DNA of 64,000 nucleotides from an uncultured bacterium (GCA_948469375.1 CAOKLO010000002.1:62001-126000); one strand, 5' to 3'; shown: positions 18,327-27,659, counted from the stretch's first letter. Notes: a model not told the origin generated them from the letters alone. A program made the numbers and translations.

Positions 18327-19346
18327 TCAGTTGGACGCGGTGTCCAGATCGGAGTCGCCGCCCCAGATCATGTTCTTGCGCAGCTCACCGCCCACGACTT
18401 CCATCTGGTGCTTCTTGAGCTGGGCGCGCTTGGAGTTGAAGAAGGTGCGGCCGTTCTTGTTCTCGGCGATCCACTTGCCGGCAAAGGTACCGTCCTGAAT
18501 GTCGGAGAGCACCGCGCGCATACGAGCCTTAGTCTCCTCGTGGGGGATAACCCGGGGGCCGCTGACATACTCACCGAACTCGGCGGTGTCGGAGATGGAG
18601 AAGTTCATGGCCGCCACGCCGCCCTTGTTGATGAGGTCAATGATGAGCTTCATCTCGTGGATGCACTCGAAATAGGCGTTCTCCGGCTCGTAACCGGCCT
18701 CTACCAGCACCTCGAAGCCGCAGCGCATCAGATCCACCACGCCGCCGCACAGCACGGTCTGCTCGCCGAACAGGTCGGTCTCGGTCTCGTCGTGGAAGGT
18801 GGTCTCCATCACGCCGGCGCGGGCGCCGCCGATGCCCGCGATGTAGGCCAGGGCAATCTGGTAGGCATGGCCGGTGGCGTCCTGCTCCACGGCCACCAGA
18901 CAGGGTACGCCCTTACCGGCCACATAGGTGGAGCGCACGGTGTGGCCGGGACCCTTGGGGGCGGCCATGAACACGTCCACGCCGGCAGGGGGGACGATCT
19001 GCTGATAGCGGATGTTAAAGCCGTGGGCAAAGGCCAGGGCCTTGCCCTCAGTCATGTAGGGGGCGATGTCTTTTTTGTAGACCTCGGCCTGGACCTCGTC
19101 GTTGATGAGCATCATGACGATGTCCGCCCACTGGGCGGCGGCGGGAACGGTCTTAACCGCCAGCCCGGCCTTCTCGGCGTTGGCCCAGTTCTTAGAGCCC
19201 TCCCGCAGGCCGACGCATACGTCACAGCCGGAGTCCTTTAGGTTCAGCGCGTGGGCGTGGCCCTGGGAGCCGTAGCCGATGATGGCAATCTTCTTGCCCT
19301 TCAGGTAGCTCAGGTCGCAGTCCTTCTCGTAATACATTTTTGCCAT
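18327..19346 (-). CDS. ilvC: Ketol-acid reductoisomerase
   Basis: NADPH/Mg-dependent isomeroreductase, 339 residues (class I short form). The Rossmann loop is [17 protein letters not shown], followed by [12 protein letters not shown], whose basic/serine residues favour [23 protein letters not shown] and the C-terminal [13 protein letters not shown] block hold the metal ligands. I chose ATG 19346 ([10 protein letters not shown]) because GAGGAG lies upstream. The 19 in-frame residues before it are not family-like. Confidence 0.96.
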   Translation of the reverse strand: MAKMYYEKDCDLSYLKGKKIAIIGYGSQGHAHALNLKDSGCDVCVGLREGSKNWANAEKAGLAVKTVPAAAQWADIVMMLINDEVQAEVYKKDIAPYMTEGKALAFAHGFNIRYQQIVPPAGVDVFMAAPKGPGHTVRSTYVAGKGVPCLVAVEQDATGHAYQIALAYIAGIGGARAGVMETTFHDETETDLFGEQTVLCGGVVDLMRCGFEVLVEAGYEPENAYFECIHEMKLIIDLINKGGVAAMNFSISDTAEFGEYVSGPRVIPHEETKARMRAVLSDIQDGTFAGKWIAENKNGRTFFNSKRAQLKKHQMEVVGGELRKNMIWGGDSDLDTASN

Positions 19347-19462
19347 GGTAAAACACTCCTCAATATATACTAAATTAAAAGAAAATGGGTAACCGCTTTG
19401 CAAAATATCATATCACAGCGCCATGGAAAAGAATGATAACTGTGATACAATCTTGTGAGGAT

Positions 19463-20023
19463 TTACAGGATATTCTTGCCCAGGTCGAACTCATCCCGGA
19501 CCTTGTTGCCGGAGTTATTCCTGATGGTTGCCTCGCCGCGCTCCAGGGCCACCATGCCGGTGCGCACCAGTTCCAGGATGCCAAACTCGGCCAGCAGCTT
19601 TTCCAGTGCGTCGTCCTTGGACTCCTGACCGATGATGGCCAGAGTCAGACTCTGGGTGGACACGTCGATGATGGATGCGCGGAAGATATTGGCGATTTGA
19701 ATCACCTCATTGCGCACCTCGCGGCCCTCCGCCCGCACCTTGATGAGCACCAGTTCCCGACGGATGGACTCCTCCGGCGGCAGCAGCCGGACGGAATAGA
19801 CGGAAAACTGCTTGCGCAGCTGGTTGATGATCTGGTTGATCTGCTGCTCGCCGCACAGCAGTTCGATGGTGATGCGGGACACCTCGGGGTCGTCGGTGGT
19901 GCCCACCGCCAGGGACTCAATGTTGTAGCCCTTTCGGGAGAACAGCCGGGACACCTGGCTGAGCACACCGGCGGAGTTCTCCACCAGCACGGACAGGGTG
20001 TGGCGTTTGACGATGGTATTCAT
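19463..20023 (-). CDS. ilvN: Acetolactate synthase small (regulatory) subunit
   Basis: 186 residues. The N-terminal ACT domain (HTLSVLVENSAGVLSQVSRLFSRKGYNIESL) binds valine for feedback control. The second ACT-like half is typical of the longer IlvH/IlvN form. The RBS AAGGAGGG lies before the ATG, and the gene is 15 bases after ilvB. It forms the holoenzyme with IlvB and is co-transcribed behind the ilvB T-box. Confidence 0.95.
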   Translation of the reverse strand: MNTIVKRHTLSVLVENSAGVLSQVSRLFSRKGYNIESLAVGTTDDPEVSRITIELLCGEQQINQIINQLRKQFSVYSVRLLPPEESIRRELVLIKVRAEGREVRNEVIQIANIFRASIIDVSTQSLTLAIIGQESKDDALEKLLAEFGILELVRTGMVALERGEATIRNNSGNKVRDEFDLGKNIL

Positions 20024-20038
20024 GGCTCTTCTCCCTCC

Positions 20039-21748
20039 TTAATGAAGCAGAAAATCGGTGACAGGGGTGCCGCCGCTAACCATGGGATGGACCATGGCGT
20101 CGATGTCGATAGCGCAGTCGATGACGCAGCCGCAGCCCGCCGCCAGGGCCTGCTTGAAGGCCTCGGCAAATTCCTCCTGGTTCTTGGCCCGGAAACCCTT
20201 CAGGCCGTAAGCCTCCGCCAGCTTGACGAAATCGGGGCCCCGGTCCAGGGTGGTTTGGGAGAACCGCTTGCCGTAGATCAGGTTTTGCCACTGGCGGACC
20301 ATGCCCAGGGTGCGGTTGTCAAAAACAACGGTGATGACCGGGATGCTGTAGTGCTCCACCGTGGCCAGCTCGTGGCAGTTCATGCGGAAGCAGCCGTCCC
20401 CGGTGCAGTGGACCACCACCTTGTCCGGGTTGCCCACCCTGGCCCCCATGGCGGCCCCCAGACCGAAGCCCATGGTGCCGAAGCCGCCGCTGGTGAGCAG
20501 CTGGCCGGGCCGGGAGAAGTGGTAATACTGGCAGGACCACATCTGATGCTGGCCCACGTCGGTGGCGATGATAGCGTCGCCGCCGGTCAGGTCGGAGATG
20601 GTCTCTAAAATCTCATGGGCGTGGAGGATGTCGTCCTTTTTCAGGGGGAGCTCCTTGCGGGCGAATACCTGGGCCTTCCAGGCGGTGAAATTGTGCTGGG
20701 GGAGCTTTTCGTTGATCAGCTCCAGCACCCGGCGGGCGTCGCCGATGATGTGGTGGTAGGTCTGGACATTCTTGTCGATCTCCGCCCGGTCGATGTCGAT
20801 GTGGACGATTTTGGCGTTTTTAGCAAAGGAGGGAGGATCGGTGGCCACTCGGTCGGAGAACCGGCAGCCGATGGCAATGAGCAGATCGCACTCGGCGGTA
20901 GCCATGTTGGAGGCGTGGGAGCCGTGCATACCCACCATGCCGGTGAACAGCGGGTGATTGCCCGGACAGGCCCCGCCGCCCATGATGGTGGAGCCCACGG
21001 GGGCGTCCAGAGTCTCGATAAACTTGCGGAACTCGGGCACCGCGCCCTTGGAGCGGATCACGCCGCCGCCCACCAGCACCATGGGGCGCTGGGACTGGGC
21101 AATGAGTTCCAGCAACTTGTCGATGTCCTCCCGGTTGGGCTCTGGAATTTTGATTTCCCGGTTGGACCGGCGCAGCAGGGTAGCCAGCCGTCCGTGATTG
21201 GGGTGCTCGGAGACGGGGAGGTACTCATATTCCGCCTCCGTGGCGGTGACGTTTTTGGTGATGTCAATGAGTACCGGGCCGGGCCGGCCGGAACGGGCGA
21301 TGGCAAAGGCCTCCCGGATCACGTCCGCCAGCTCGTTCACGTCCTTCACCAGGAAATTGCACTTGGTGATGGGCATGGTGATGCCGGTGATGTCCACCTC
21401 CTGGAAGGTGTCCTTGCCCATGAGGCTGTCGGCCACGTTTACGGTGAGGAACACCACGGGCGAGGAGTCATAATAGGCGGTGGCGATGCCGGTGACCAGG
21501 TTGGTGGCCCCGGGGCCGGAGGTGGCGAAGCACACGCCTACCTTCCCGGTGGACCGGGCGTAGCCGTCGGCGGCGTGGGACGCGCCCTGCTCGTGGGCGG
21601 TGAGGTAGTGGTGGATTTTTTGATTGTAGCCGTGGAGCTCGAACTCGTCGTAGATGTTCAAAATGGTGCCGCCGGGATAGCCGAACACCGTGTCCACGCC
21701 CTGCTCCAGCAGGCATTCCATCACAATCTGGGACCCTTTCATCAACAT
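20039..21748 (-). CDS. ilvB: Acetolactate synthase large (catalytic) subunit
   Basis: ThDP- and FAD-dependent synthase, first common step of Val/Leu/Ile synthesis; about 569 residues. Markers are the catalytic glutamate region (FGYPGGTILNIYDEF, later AHEQGASHAADGYAR), the FAD-domain GGGVI and the ThDP motif GDGCFRMNCHELATVEHYSIP. The ATG at 21748 has AAGGAGG 9 bases upstream. The open frame continues another 58 codons, but that is T-box leader sequence. Confidence 0.97.
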   Translation of the reverse strand: MLMKGSQIVMECLLEQGVDTVFGYPGGTILNIYDEFELHGYNQKIHHYLTAHEQGASHAADGYARSTGKVGVCFATSGPGATNLVTGIATAYYDSSPVVFLTVNVADSLMGKDTFQEVDITGITMPITKCNFLVKDVNELADVIREAFAIARSGRPGPVLIDITKNVTATEAEYEYLPVSEHPNHGRLATLLRRSNREIKIPEPNREDIDKLLELIAQSQRPMVLVGGGVIRSKGAVPEFRKFIETLDAPVGSTIMGGGACPGNHPLFTGMVGMHGSHASNMATAECDLLIAIGCRFSDRVATDPPSFAKNAKIVHIDIDRAEIDKNVQTYHHIIGDARRVLELINEKLPQHNFTAWKAQVFARKELPLKKDDILHAHEILETISDLTGGDAIIATDVGQHQMWSCQYYHFSRPGQLLTSGGFGTMGFGLGAAMGARVGNPDKVVVHCTGDGCFRMNCHELATVEHYSIPVITVVFDNRTLGMVRQWQNLIYGKRFSQTTLDRGPDFVKLAEAYGLKGFRAKNQEEFAEAFKQALAAGCGCVIDCAIDIDAMVHPMVSGGTPVTDFLLH

Positions 21749-21774
21749 ATACTGGAACCTCCTTGGTGGGAAAT

Positions 21775-22015
21775 GAAAAAAGAGCACGACCCGTCCAAAA
21801 ATAGGACGAAGCCACGCTCCGCGGTACCACCTAAATTTCCCCGGTTGGGGACGCTCAAGGCCCGGTAACGGCGGGCTGCCGTTCCGGCTTACTGGACTTG
21901 CTTGTTCAGCCGGACTGCTCACAGGGGACGTTCATCCGCCTCGCTCACGAAGGCTCGCACCCGCCGCCTTCTCTCTGGGCTTGCGCATGGGGACTACTGG
22001 CCTGATCTCCGCATA
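21775..22015 (-). ncRNA. T-box riboswitch leader of ilvBNC, probable valine specifier
   Basis: On the minus strand it shows a GATCAGG-AGTA stem I base, a GGGTGCG distal loop and GAAC-GUC-CCC, with GUC (Val) at 21929-21927, exactly six bases before GAGC. The antiterminator core AGGTGGTACCGCGG is at 21832-21819. The terminator arms GGAGCG/CGTGCTC and CGTCC/GGACG are followed by TTTTTTC. The Val assignment rests on the spacing shared with the Tyr and Ala leaders of this window. Confidence 0.88.
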
Positions 22016-22033
22016 TTTTTGCGTATTGCAATT

Positions 22034-22062
22034 ATAATAATGCTTTACATCGGGTTTGTCAA
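22034..22062 (-). promoter_or_regulatory. SigA-type promoter of the ilvBNC T-box
   Basis: Minus-strand TTGACA (22062-22057) and TATTAT (22039-22034) with a 17-base spacer, about 25 bases before the T-box stem I. Confidence 0.82.
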
Positions 22063-22152
22063 TGTAAAAGTTTTGAACTGGGCAAATTTCAACACTCATC
22101 CAAAGTTTGATCGGTTTTCAACCGCATTTTATGCCGTTTTTGTCAAGAGACG

Positions 22153-22236
22153 GGAAGGGCAGAAGCCCTCCCCGTCCCTCTGGCGATGTTGCTGAGCTGC
22201 GGCTGCCGCAACGGCTCCGCACTTAGCGGCAGCCGC
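22153..22236 (-). terminator. Double hairpin at the end of the DUF1540 gene
   Basis: An 11-base perfect stem GCGGCTGCCGC/GCGGCAGCCGC at 22199-22236 encloses the stop codon in its loop. A second stem GGACGGGGAGGGC/GCCCTTCCCGTC follows on the minus strand, ending in TCTTGAC. The T-run is poor, so it may act as a 3' stabiliser. Confidence 0.5.
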
Positions 22237-22408
22237 AGTTGGTACCGTGGTCGCCCAGTTTAAAGGATGCGCACTCAGTTTCGCCACAGTTGCACACGCT
22301 GTTCTGACAGCAGCCCACCTGAATCTCATTGAGGGTGCAGCGCTGGTCCTTGTGGTAGGTGCAGCTGTTCACAGAGCACTTGATGCTGGGATTGGGTTGG
22401 TTGATCAT
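22223..22408 (-). CDS. DUF1540 cysteine-rich small protein
   Basis: 61 residues with the DUF1540 spacing of cysteines: IKCSVNSCTYHKDQRCTLNEIQVG followed by CCQNSVCNCGETECASF and a final NCGC. The pattern suggests metal binding, probably zinc, in the cytosol; function of the family is not established. The ATG has GGAGGAAA upstream. The protein ends within a strong hairpin. Confidence 0.85.
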   Translation of the reverse strand: MINQPNPSIKCSVNSCTYHKDQRCTLNEIQVGCCQNSVCNCGETECASFKLGDHGTNCGCR

Positions 22409-22474
22409 GGTTGTTTCCTCCTTGTATCCTGATGTTTCGAATACAAAGGGGAGTATGCCCCGCGGGCAGGGGAG

Positions 22475-23332
22475 TTATTCAGTCTTTTGCTGGGAAGTTT
22501 CCCGGCTGTCCTGAACGGCGGGTCTGCGCTGGAAGCGGGGAATAAAGCGGGTGGCAAAGCTTCCCTTGCCCCGGCCCTTAACGTAGAAGTAGCCGATGGT
22601 GGAGAACACCACTGCACCGATAAAGTTGACGAACAAATCCTTCATGGTGTCGATGATGCCCACGTCCAGGTAGCCGCCCAGGCCCAGGGGCATTTTAGTG
22701 CCGTCCTCCAGCACTAAAATCACGTCCTGAATTCCCCTGACAATGACGGCGGCGGTGCCGTGGCTGGGGTCCAGGTTGACAGTGGAGATGGTGTTGACGA
22801 CGGTGTCCTTCTGCATGTCGAACAGCAGGAACTGGTCCATGGAAAACTCGAAGAACTCCCACAGCACGCCGATGGTCATGGAGAAGCAGAAAGCGGTGAC
22901 TGCCATGAAGAAGGGGGACAGGTGAAGGGATACCGATGTCTCCCGGTTGAGGATGTCCACCAGGGCGAAACCGATGGCGGCGCAGAGGAAGCCGTTCATG
23001 GTGTGGAGCATAGTGTCCCAGTAGGGGAATTGGATGTAATAGTCGCTGATCTCTCCCAGAATTTCGGCTGCGTAGATGAACAACAGGATGATGATCTCCA
23101 GAGTATCGGGCAGGTCGATGTGCAGCCGCCGTTCAAAGGCGGAGGGCAGCATAAACAGCACCAGGGTGAGGATACACAGCAGCATGTTCTCATAGTTCTG
23201 ATTGAAGAACTGTGCAATCAGCATGCCCACCACCGACAGCCGAAGCACAAAATAGACGGTGTAGACCAGCTTTTTGTTTTCGATGTGCCGCCACTCTTGT
23301 CCTTTCAGCTTCTTCTTTTTCTGCTTTGACAT
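22475..23332 (-). CDS. Multi-pass membrane protein, DUF2238/YjdF-like
   Basis: About 285 residues. After a lysine-rich N-terminus there are six or so hydrophobic segments: VYFVLRLSVVGMLIAQFF, LLCILTLVLFMLPSAF, TLEIIILLFIYAAEIL, a helix around LHTMNGFLCAAIGFALVDIL, FMAVTAFCFSMTIGVLWEFFEF and a last helix VNFIGAVVFSTIGYFYV. The GVLWEFFEF element resembles the YjdF/DUF2238 family, recalled from memory. I chose ATG 23332 (MSKQKKKK), which has AAAGGAG 7 bases upstream. Function is unknown. Confidence 0.7.
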   Translation of the reverse strand: MSKQKKKKLKGQEWRHIENKKLVYTVYFVLRLSVVGMLIAQFFNQNYENMLLCILTLVLFMLPSAFERRLHIDLPDTLEIIILLFIYAAEILGEISDYYIQFPYWDTMLHTMNGFLCAAIGFALVDILNRETSVSLHLSPFFMAVTAFCFSMTIGVLWEFFEFSMDQFLLFDMQKDTVVNTISTVNLDPSHGTAAVIVRGIQDVILVLEDGTKMPLGLGGYLDVGIIDTMKDLFVNFIGAVVFSTIGYFYVKGRGKGSFATRFIPRFQRRPAVQDSRETSQQKTE

Positions 23333-23429
23333 AGTGCGCTCCTTTCCTGTACGCTGTGCCGGCTTTGTCAAACAATTGATGTCAGCCCGCACCCCCTGGC
23401 GCATAGTATGTTTCTGGAGGTGATTTCTT

Positions 23430-23642
23430 ATGGACTTACGTAACGATCAGATCACGCTGGGCGAGTTGTGGGACAATCCAAAGAGTCGGGGGGTGTTCCA
23501 GAAGCGCATCCCCATGCTGGCCAAGCACCCGGTGAAAGGTGCCGCCCGCACTGTGACCCTGGAGCAGCTTCGGGACTTCATGGCCGGTTGGGTACCGGGC
23601 ATGATGATCAACAGCGTGATGTCGGACCTGAAAAAACTGTGA
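23430..23642 (+). CDS. Small hypothetical helical protein
   Basis: 70 residues beginning MDLRNDQITLGELWDNPKSR, with an excellent RBS (GGAGGTGATTTCTT before ATG). It is divergent from the neighbouring membrane protein gene and followed by a good terminator, which supports a real single-gene unit. The pattern ITLGELWDNPKSRGVFQK, then TLEQLRDF and a terminal MSDLKKL, recalls the short helical module often found at the C-terminus of Firmicutes glycosidases and esterases; here it is free-standing. Function is unknown. Confidence 0.72.
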   Translation: MDLRNDQITLGELWDNPKSRGVFQKRIPMLAKHPVKGAARTVTLEQLRDFMAGWVPGMMINSVMSDLKKL

Positions 23643-23676
23643 GGCTACATTTTTGATTTGCAAAGGATAACATACC

Positions 23677-23719
23677 AAAAAATGGCCCCGCTGTCAACTG
23701 ACGGCGGGGTCGCTTTTTT
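23677..23719. terminator. Bidirectional terminator
   Basis: CCCCGCTGTCA/TGACGGCGGGG stem at 23686-23709 with a short ACT-type loop, CGCTTTTTTC after it on the plus strand and CATTTTTTGG on the minus strand. It separates the convergent small-protein and epimerase-like genes. Confidence 0.88.
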
Positions 23720-23726
23720 CGCAGTA

Positions 23727-24548
23727 TTACAGTATGGGGGCTTTTGACAGATCGTGGAGCACGTTTTGGACAGAGAGCTGTAATTCTTCCGGGATTTCAC
23801 TGCGTCCGGGTAAAACGGCCTGATAAGCCGGGGTTTTATTTTGTTCCACGGTGTAAATGGGCTGGGGCAGGTCAAGTTGCGCCGACAACCGGTCTAAAAA
23901 TGCAGTGTAATCGGACATGTCCCGTGTGCCTACGTGGAACACACCTCGCAGATCATGTTCCAGGATCAAAGCAGTCCACCGGGCGATTTGGGCGTCCGTT
24001 GTGTAGTTGACAGACAGGTTCTCATAAGTTTGGAGCGGGGTTCCCTCACGGATGCTTTTGATCAGGATCCGGAGCCTGGGGCAGTCCCGACCCCAAATCT
24101 CCGGGGGACGCAGGATGACGCAGTTTTTGCCCAAACACGCTTGCAGGAGCTGCTCACAGGCGATTTTGAACTGTCCATAGGAACTGTCCGAGCAGAGCGC
24201 GTCCTCCTCGTAGTGGGGCCGGGATAAATCGCCGTCGAATACGTTGGCCGAGGACAGATAGATGAGCTTTCCAGAATGCTGATGCAGAAAATCCGCTAAA
24301 AGCCGGTGGGCTTCCAATTGGCGGGTGAAATCTCCCCGCAGACAGGATATCACCGCGTCAGGGCGGGTGTTTTCCAGCAGTGGTACAATAGATTGTGGCT
24401 CGTTCAAATCAAAATGGAGCAAGTTGGGAGTTCCGCCGTCCTCACGGGGTGTTCGGCAGGTGCCGGACACAGAGTATCCTGCCGCTTGGAGCGCCTTCAT
24501 CATAGCGGACCCGGCCAGCCCGCCGCCGCCCAAGACCAATACGTTCAT
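23727..24548 (-). CDS. NAD-dependent epimerase/dehydratase (RmlD-like) protein
   Basis: 273-residue short-chain reductase of the extended, sugar-nucleotide type. The Rossmann loop is LGGGGLAGSAMMKAL (a GGxGxxG variant) at residues 6-20. The catalytic S/YxxxK set is LIYLSSANVFDGD followed by SYGQFKIACEQLL, and RPPEIWGRD follows as in dTDP-4-dehydrorhamnose reductases. I took ATG 24548; the frame stays open for 38 further codons inside sdaAA. No other deoxysugar genes are near, so the substrate is unclear. It is close downstream of sdaAA on the same strand. Confidence 0.8.
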   Translation of the reverse strand: MNVLVLGGGGLAGSAMMKALQAAGYSVSGTCRTPREDGGTPNLLHFDLNEPQSIVPLLENTRPDAVISCLRGDFTRQLEAHRLLADFLHQHSGKLIYLSSANVFDGDLSRPHYEEDALCSDSSYGQFKIACEQLLQACLGKNCVILRPPEIWGRDCPRLRILIKSIREGTPLQTYENLSVNYTTDAQIARWTALILEHDLRGVFHVGTRDMSDYTAFLDRLSAQLDLPQPIYTVEQNKTPAYQAVLPGRSEIPEELQLSVQNVLHDLSKAPIL

Positions 24549-24552
24549 ACGC

Positions 24553-25398
24553 TTATCGCCTCTCTGCGATTTTTCTCCCGGTGGGGGTGGCGGCCAGACC
24601 TCCCTGGCCGGTCTCCCGCAGGGAGGAGGGCATAGCCCGGCCCACGATGCCCATGGCGTCAATGACCTCGTCGCAGGGGATAGGGCTGCTCAGTCCCGCC
24701 AGGGCCATGTCGGCACATGACAGGGCGTTCACCGCCCCCATAACATTACGCTTCACGCAGGGCACCTCGACAAGCCCCGCCACCGGGTCGCACACCAGTC
24801 CCATCACGTTTTGCAGCGCCATGGCGCAGGCGTCGGCCATTTGCCGGGGAGAACCGCCCCGGGCGGCCACAAGGGCCGCTGCGGCCATACCGGCGGCGGA
24901 GCCCACCTCTGCCTGACAGCCGCCCTCCGCGCCGGAGATGGAGGCCCGGGTGGCGATGACCTGTCCGAATCCGGCGGCCACGTAAAGACACTGGACCATT
25001 TGCTCATCGGTGAGCCGGTCCTTTTTCTGAATTGGAATCAGCACCGCAGGCATGACTCCACAGGCCCCGGCGGTGGGGGCGGCCACGATGCGGCCCATAC
25101 AGGCGTTATGCTCCCCCAGCTTCAGGGCCACACTCATGACCTCCTGGAGGAAGGGGCCGCAGATGGGGGCGGCATAGGCGGACATCTTCTCCCCCTGACC
25201 GCCGGACAGCCCGTAGGTAGAACGGCGGGCGGGATCGTAGTCCAGCAGGGACTGCTTCATGGCCTGCCACAGCTTGCCCATACGGGCCAGACTGGCGTCT
25301 GGGTCGGCGTCCCGGTCCCGGCAGTCGTCGTCCCGAACGGCCTGCCACAGCGGCTTGTCCGCCGCAGCGGACAACAAGGCTTCCACAGAACCAAACAT
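24553..25398 (-). CDS. sdaAA: L-serine dehydratase, alpha subunit
   Basis: Fe-S L-serine deaminase catalytic subunit, 281 residues. The cluster cysteines are in PTAGACGVMPAVL, in DPVAGLVEVPCVKRN and in NALSCADMAL. Converts serine to pyruvate and ammonia. ATG 25398 is preceded by GGAGGAGGG and overlaps nothing but lies 2 bases after sdaAB. The C-terminus (GLAATPTGRKIAERR) is family-like. Pyruvate kinase is encoded just upstream on the same strand. Confidence 0.94.
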   Translation of the reverse strand: MFGSVEALLSAAADKPLWQAVRDDDCRDRDADPDASLARMGKLWQAMKQSLLDYDPARRSTYGLSGGQGEKMSAYAAPICGPFLQEVMSVALKLGEHNACMGRIVAAPTAGACGVMPAVLIPIQKKDRLTDEQMVQCLYVAAGFGQVIATRASISGAEGGCQAEVGSAAGMAAAALVAARGGSPRQMADACAMALQNVMGLVCDPVAGLVEVPCVKRNVMGAVNALSCADMALAGLSSPIPCDEVIDAMGIVGRAMPSSLRETGQGGLAATPTGRKIAERR

Positions 25399-25400
25399 AA

Positions 25401-26066
25401 TCAGCCCTCCTCCAAGTCTAAGTAGATGCAGCGCACCACGCCGGGCAGCATCTGGATATCGTCGATAAGCTCCTCGCTGAGGGGCTGGTCGCACTCCAAC
25501 ACCATAACGGACAAGCCCTGCTTTCGGTCCCGGTAGAGCTGCATACCGGCGATGTTCACCTTTTGCCGGGCCAGGCAGGAGCTCACCTCGGATACAATGC
25601 CGGGCTTGTCCTCATTGCGGATAATGAGGGTGGGCATATCGGCGGAAAAGGCGGACTCCATGCCGTCGATGGAGTTGACCCGGATGCGTCCGCCCCCCAG
25701 AGAGGAGGCGTTGACCACCACGGTGCGGCCCCGTTCGCCGATGAGAGTCATAACAGCGGTGTTGGGGTGGGCGTCCCGCAGGTCCACGGTGCGGACGTTG
25801 ACCTTCAGTCCGGCCTCCTGGGCCAGCTGGAAGCTGCGGGGGATGTTGGAATCATCTGGCTTCATAGCCAAAAGTCCGGCTACGATGGCCTTGTCCGTGC
25901 CGTGGCCCGCCCCGGTGGCGGCAAAGGAGCCATGAAGGTCGATGTTTGCCCTGGCGGGCTGGAACCCCAGCAGCTTGCGGCCCACGAAGCCCATCCGGAC
26001 GGCTCCGGCGGTGTGGGAGGAGGAGGGGCCCACCATAATGGGACCCATGATATCAAAAATGTTCAA
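25401..26066 (-). CDS. sdaAB: L-serine dehydratase, beta subunit
   Basis: 221 residues. The N-terminal domain has MGPIMVGPSSSHTAGAVRMG, and a C-terminal ACT domain (NEDKPGIVSEVSSCLARQKVNIAGM) is the likely serine-binding regulatory module. The start is TTG at 26066 with a GAGGGGG RBS. It pairs with SdaAA, encoded 2 bases downstream, and has its own promoter. Confidence 0.94.
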   Translation of the reverse strand: MNIFDIMGPIMVGPSSSHTAGAVRMGFVGRKLLGFQPARANIDLHGSFAATGAGHGTDKAIVAGLLAMKPDDSNIPRSFQLAQEAGLKVNVRTVDLRDAHPNTAVMTLIGERGRTVVVNASSLGGGRIRVNSIDGMESAFSADMPTLIIRNEDKPGIVSEVSSCLARQKVNIAGMQLYRDRKQGLSVMVLECDQPLSEELIDDIQMLPGVVRCIYLDLEEG

Positions 26067-26102
26067 AGAAATGCCCCCTCAAAAGTTCAATTTGGCAAGT
26101 CC

Positions 26103-26131
26103 ATTATAACACGTTGTTTCGCCTGCCGCAA
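26103..26131 (-). promoter_or_regulatory. Promoter of sdaAB-sdaAA
   Basis: Minus-strand TTGCGG (26131-26126) and a perfect TATAAT (26108-26103), spacer 17 bases, about 37 bases before the sdaAB start. Confidence 0.78.
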
Positions 26132-26141
26132 GCTGTCAGTC

Positions 26142-26173
26142 AAAAAAGGAAGGCCAGGGCTTGCGCCCTGGCC
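26142..26173 (-). terminator. Terminator of pyk
   Basis: GGCCAGGGC/GCCCTGGCC nine-base stem at 26152-26173 with a four-base loop, followed on the minus strand by TTCCTTTTTTG. Confidence 0.9.
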
Positions 26174-26183
26174 CTTGGCCCGA

Positions 26184-27602
26184 TCATTTTACGATTTGCG
26201 CCTTGATGAGGTTGGTGGTGCCGCTGCTGCTCAGCGGCACGCCGGCGGTGATGACCACCGTGTCTCCAGACTGTACCAGCCCCTCCTTTTTGGCGGTGTC
26301 CGCGCACAGGGAGAACAGACGGTCGGTGGAGTCCACACTGCCGGACAGGAAGGGGGCCACGCCCCAGGAAATGGCCAGCTGACGGCGCACACGCTCCATG
26401 GTGGTCAGCGCCGCCACGGTGCACCCAGGACGGAACCGGGAGATCATCCGGGCGGTATACCCGGATTGGGTAGCCGTCAAAATGGCGGTGGCGCCCAGGT
26501 CCATGGCGGTCAGGCAGCTGGTGTGGCTGATGGCGTCGGAGATGCTGGTAGTGTGGTCGAATACGGTGTTGCGGAACCGCTTCCAGTAGTCGATGCCCCC
26601 CTCGGCGGCCTCCACGATGCTGACCATGGTCTGGAGCGCCTCCACAGGGTGCTTGCCGGAGGCGGTCTCTCCGGACAGCATCACGCAGCTGGTGCCGTCG
26701 AACACGGCGTTGGCCACGTCGGACACCTCGGCCCGGGTGGGTCGGGGGTTGCGGATCATGGAGTCCAGCATCTGGGTGGCGGTGATGACCACCTTGCCCT
26801 TCTGGATGGCGGACTTAATCATCTTCTTTTGGAACACAGGCACCTCATAGGCGGGAATTTCCACGCCCAGATCGCCCCGGGCCACCATGATGCCGTCGGA
26901 CGCCGCGGCGATGGCCTCCAGGTTGTCCACGCCCTCTCCGTTCTCAATTTTGGAGATGATGCCGATGTCCTGCCCGCCAAAGGCGTTGAGGACGGAGCGG
27001 ATCTCCTCCACGTCGGAGGCCCGGCGGACGAAGGAGGCGGCCACAAAATCAAAGTCGTTTTCCACGGCGAAGCGCAGGTCGTCCTTGTCCTTGTCGGTGA
27101 GGGCGGGCAGGGCGATGGACACGCCGGGAATGTTGATGCTTTTGTGGTTGGACAGGGGACCGCCGGTGACGACCTTGCAGTGGATGTCCTGATCCTTGAT
27201 CTCCTCCACCTCCAGGTCCACCAGTCCGTCGTCGATGAGCACATGGCTGCCCGGCTGGAGCTCATTGTGAAGGTTGGCGTAGGTAACGGACACCTGATGG
27301 GCGTCCCCGTCCACATCCCGGGTGGTGAGGGTGAACTGGTCCCCGTCGGCCAGCTCAATGCGCTCGCAGGCGAAGGAGCGGATGCGGATCTCAGGACCCT
27401 TGGTGTCCAGGATGGTGGCTACCGGGCGGCCCAGATTGTCCCTGACCCGTTTAAATCGGGTGAGCAGGGCGCCGTGGGTCTCATGGGTGCCGTGGGAGAA
27501 ATTAAAGCGGGCGGCGTCCATGCCGGACAAAATAAGCTGCTCGATGACCTCTTCGCTGTCGGAAGCGGGGCCCAGGGTGCAGACGATTTTTGTTTTTCTC
27601 AT
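26184..27602 (-). CDS. pyk: Pyruvate kinase
   Basis: Glycolytic PEP-to-pyruvate step; about 472 residues, the short form without the C-terminal PEP-utiliser domain seen in many bacilli. Motifs are TKIVCTLGPASDS, RFNFSHGTHE, the active-site IISKIENGEGVDNL and MVARGDLGVEIP, and a C-terminal ISRFRPGCTVAALT. ATG 27602 has GGAGGAAAAC 8 bases upstream; the longer frame to 27659 is not family-like. It has its own promoter and terminator. Confidence 0.97.
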   Translation of the reverse strand: MRKTKIVCTLGPASDSEEVIEQLILSGMDAARFNFSHGTHETHGALLTRFKRVRDNLGRPVATILDTKGPEIRIRSFACERIELADGDQFTLTTRDVDGDAHQVSVTYANLHNELQPGSHVLIDDGLVDLEVEEIKDQDIHCKVVTGGPLSNHKSINIPGVSIALPALTDKDKDDLRFAVENDFDFVAASFVRRASDVEEIRSVLNAFGGQDIGIISKIENGEGVDNLEAIAAASDGIMVARGDLGVEIPAYEVPVFQKKMIKSAIQKGKVVITATQMLDSMIRNPRPTRAEVSDVANAVFDGTSCVMLSGETASGKHPVEALQTMVSIVEAAEGGIDYWKRFRNTVFDHTTSISDAISHTSCLTAMDLGATAILTATQSGYTARMISRFRPGCTVAALTTMERVRRQLAISWGVAPFLSGSVDSTDRLFSLCADTAKKEGLVQSGDTVVITAGVPLSSSGTTNLIKAQIVK

Positions 27603-27659
27603 GATGTTTTCCTCCAATCTGAAAACACGATGCAGGTTGATTATTCCGATTCCACCCAC

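Noticed and set aside
20615..21868. 417-codon open frame on the plus strand over ilvB
   Set aside because: Extends into the T-box leader and is the mirror of a clear acetolactate synthase; not coding.
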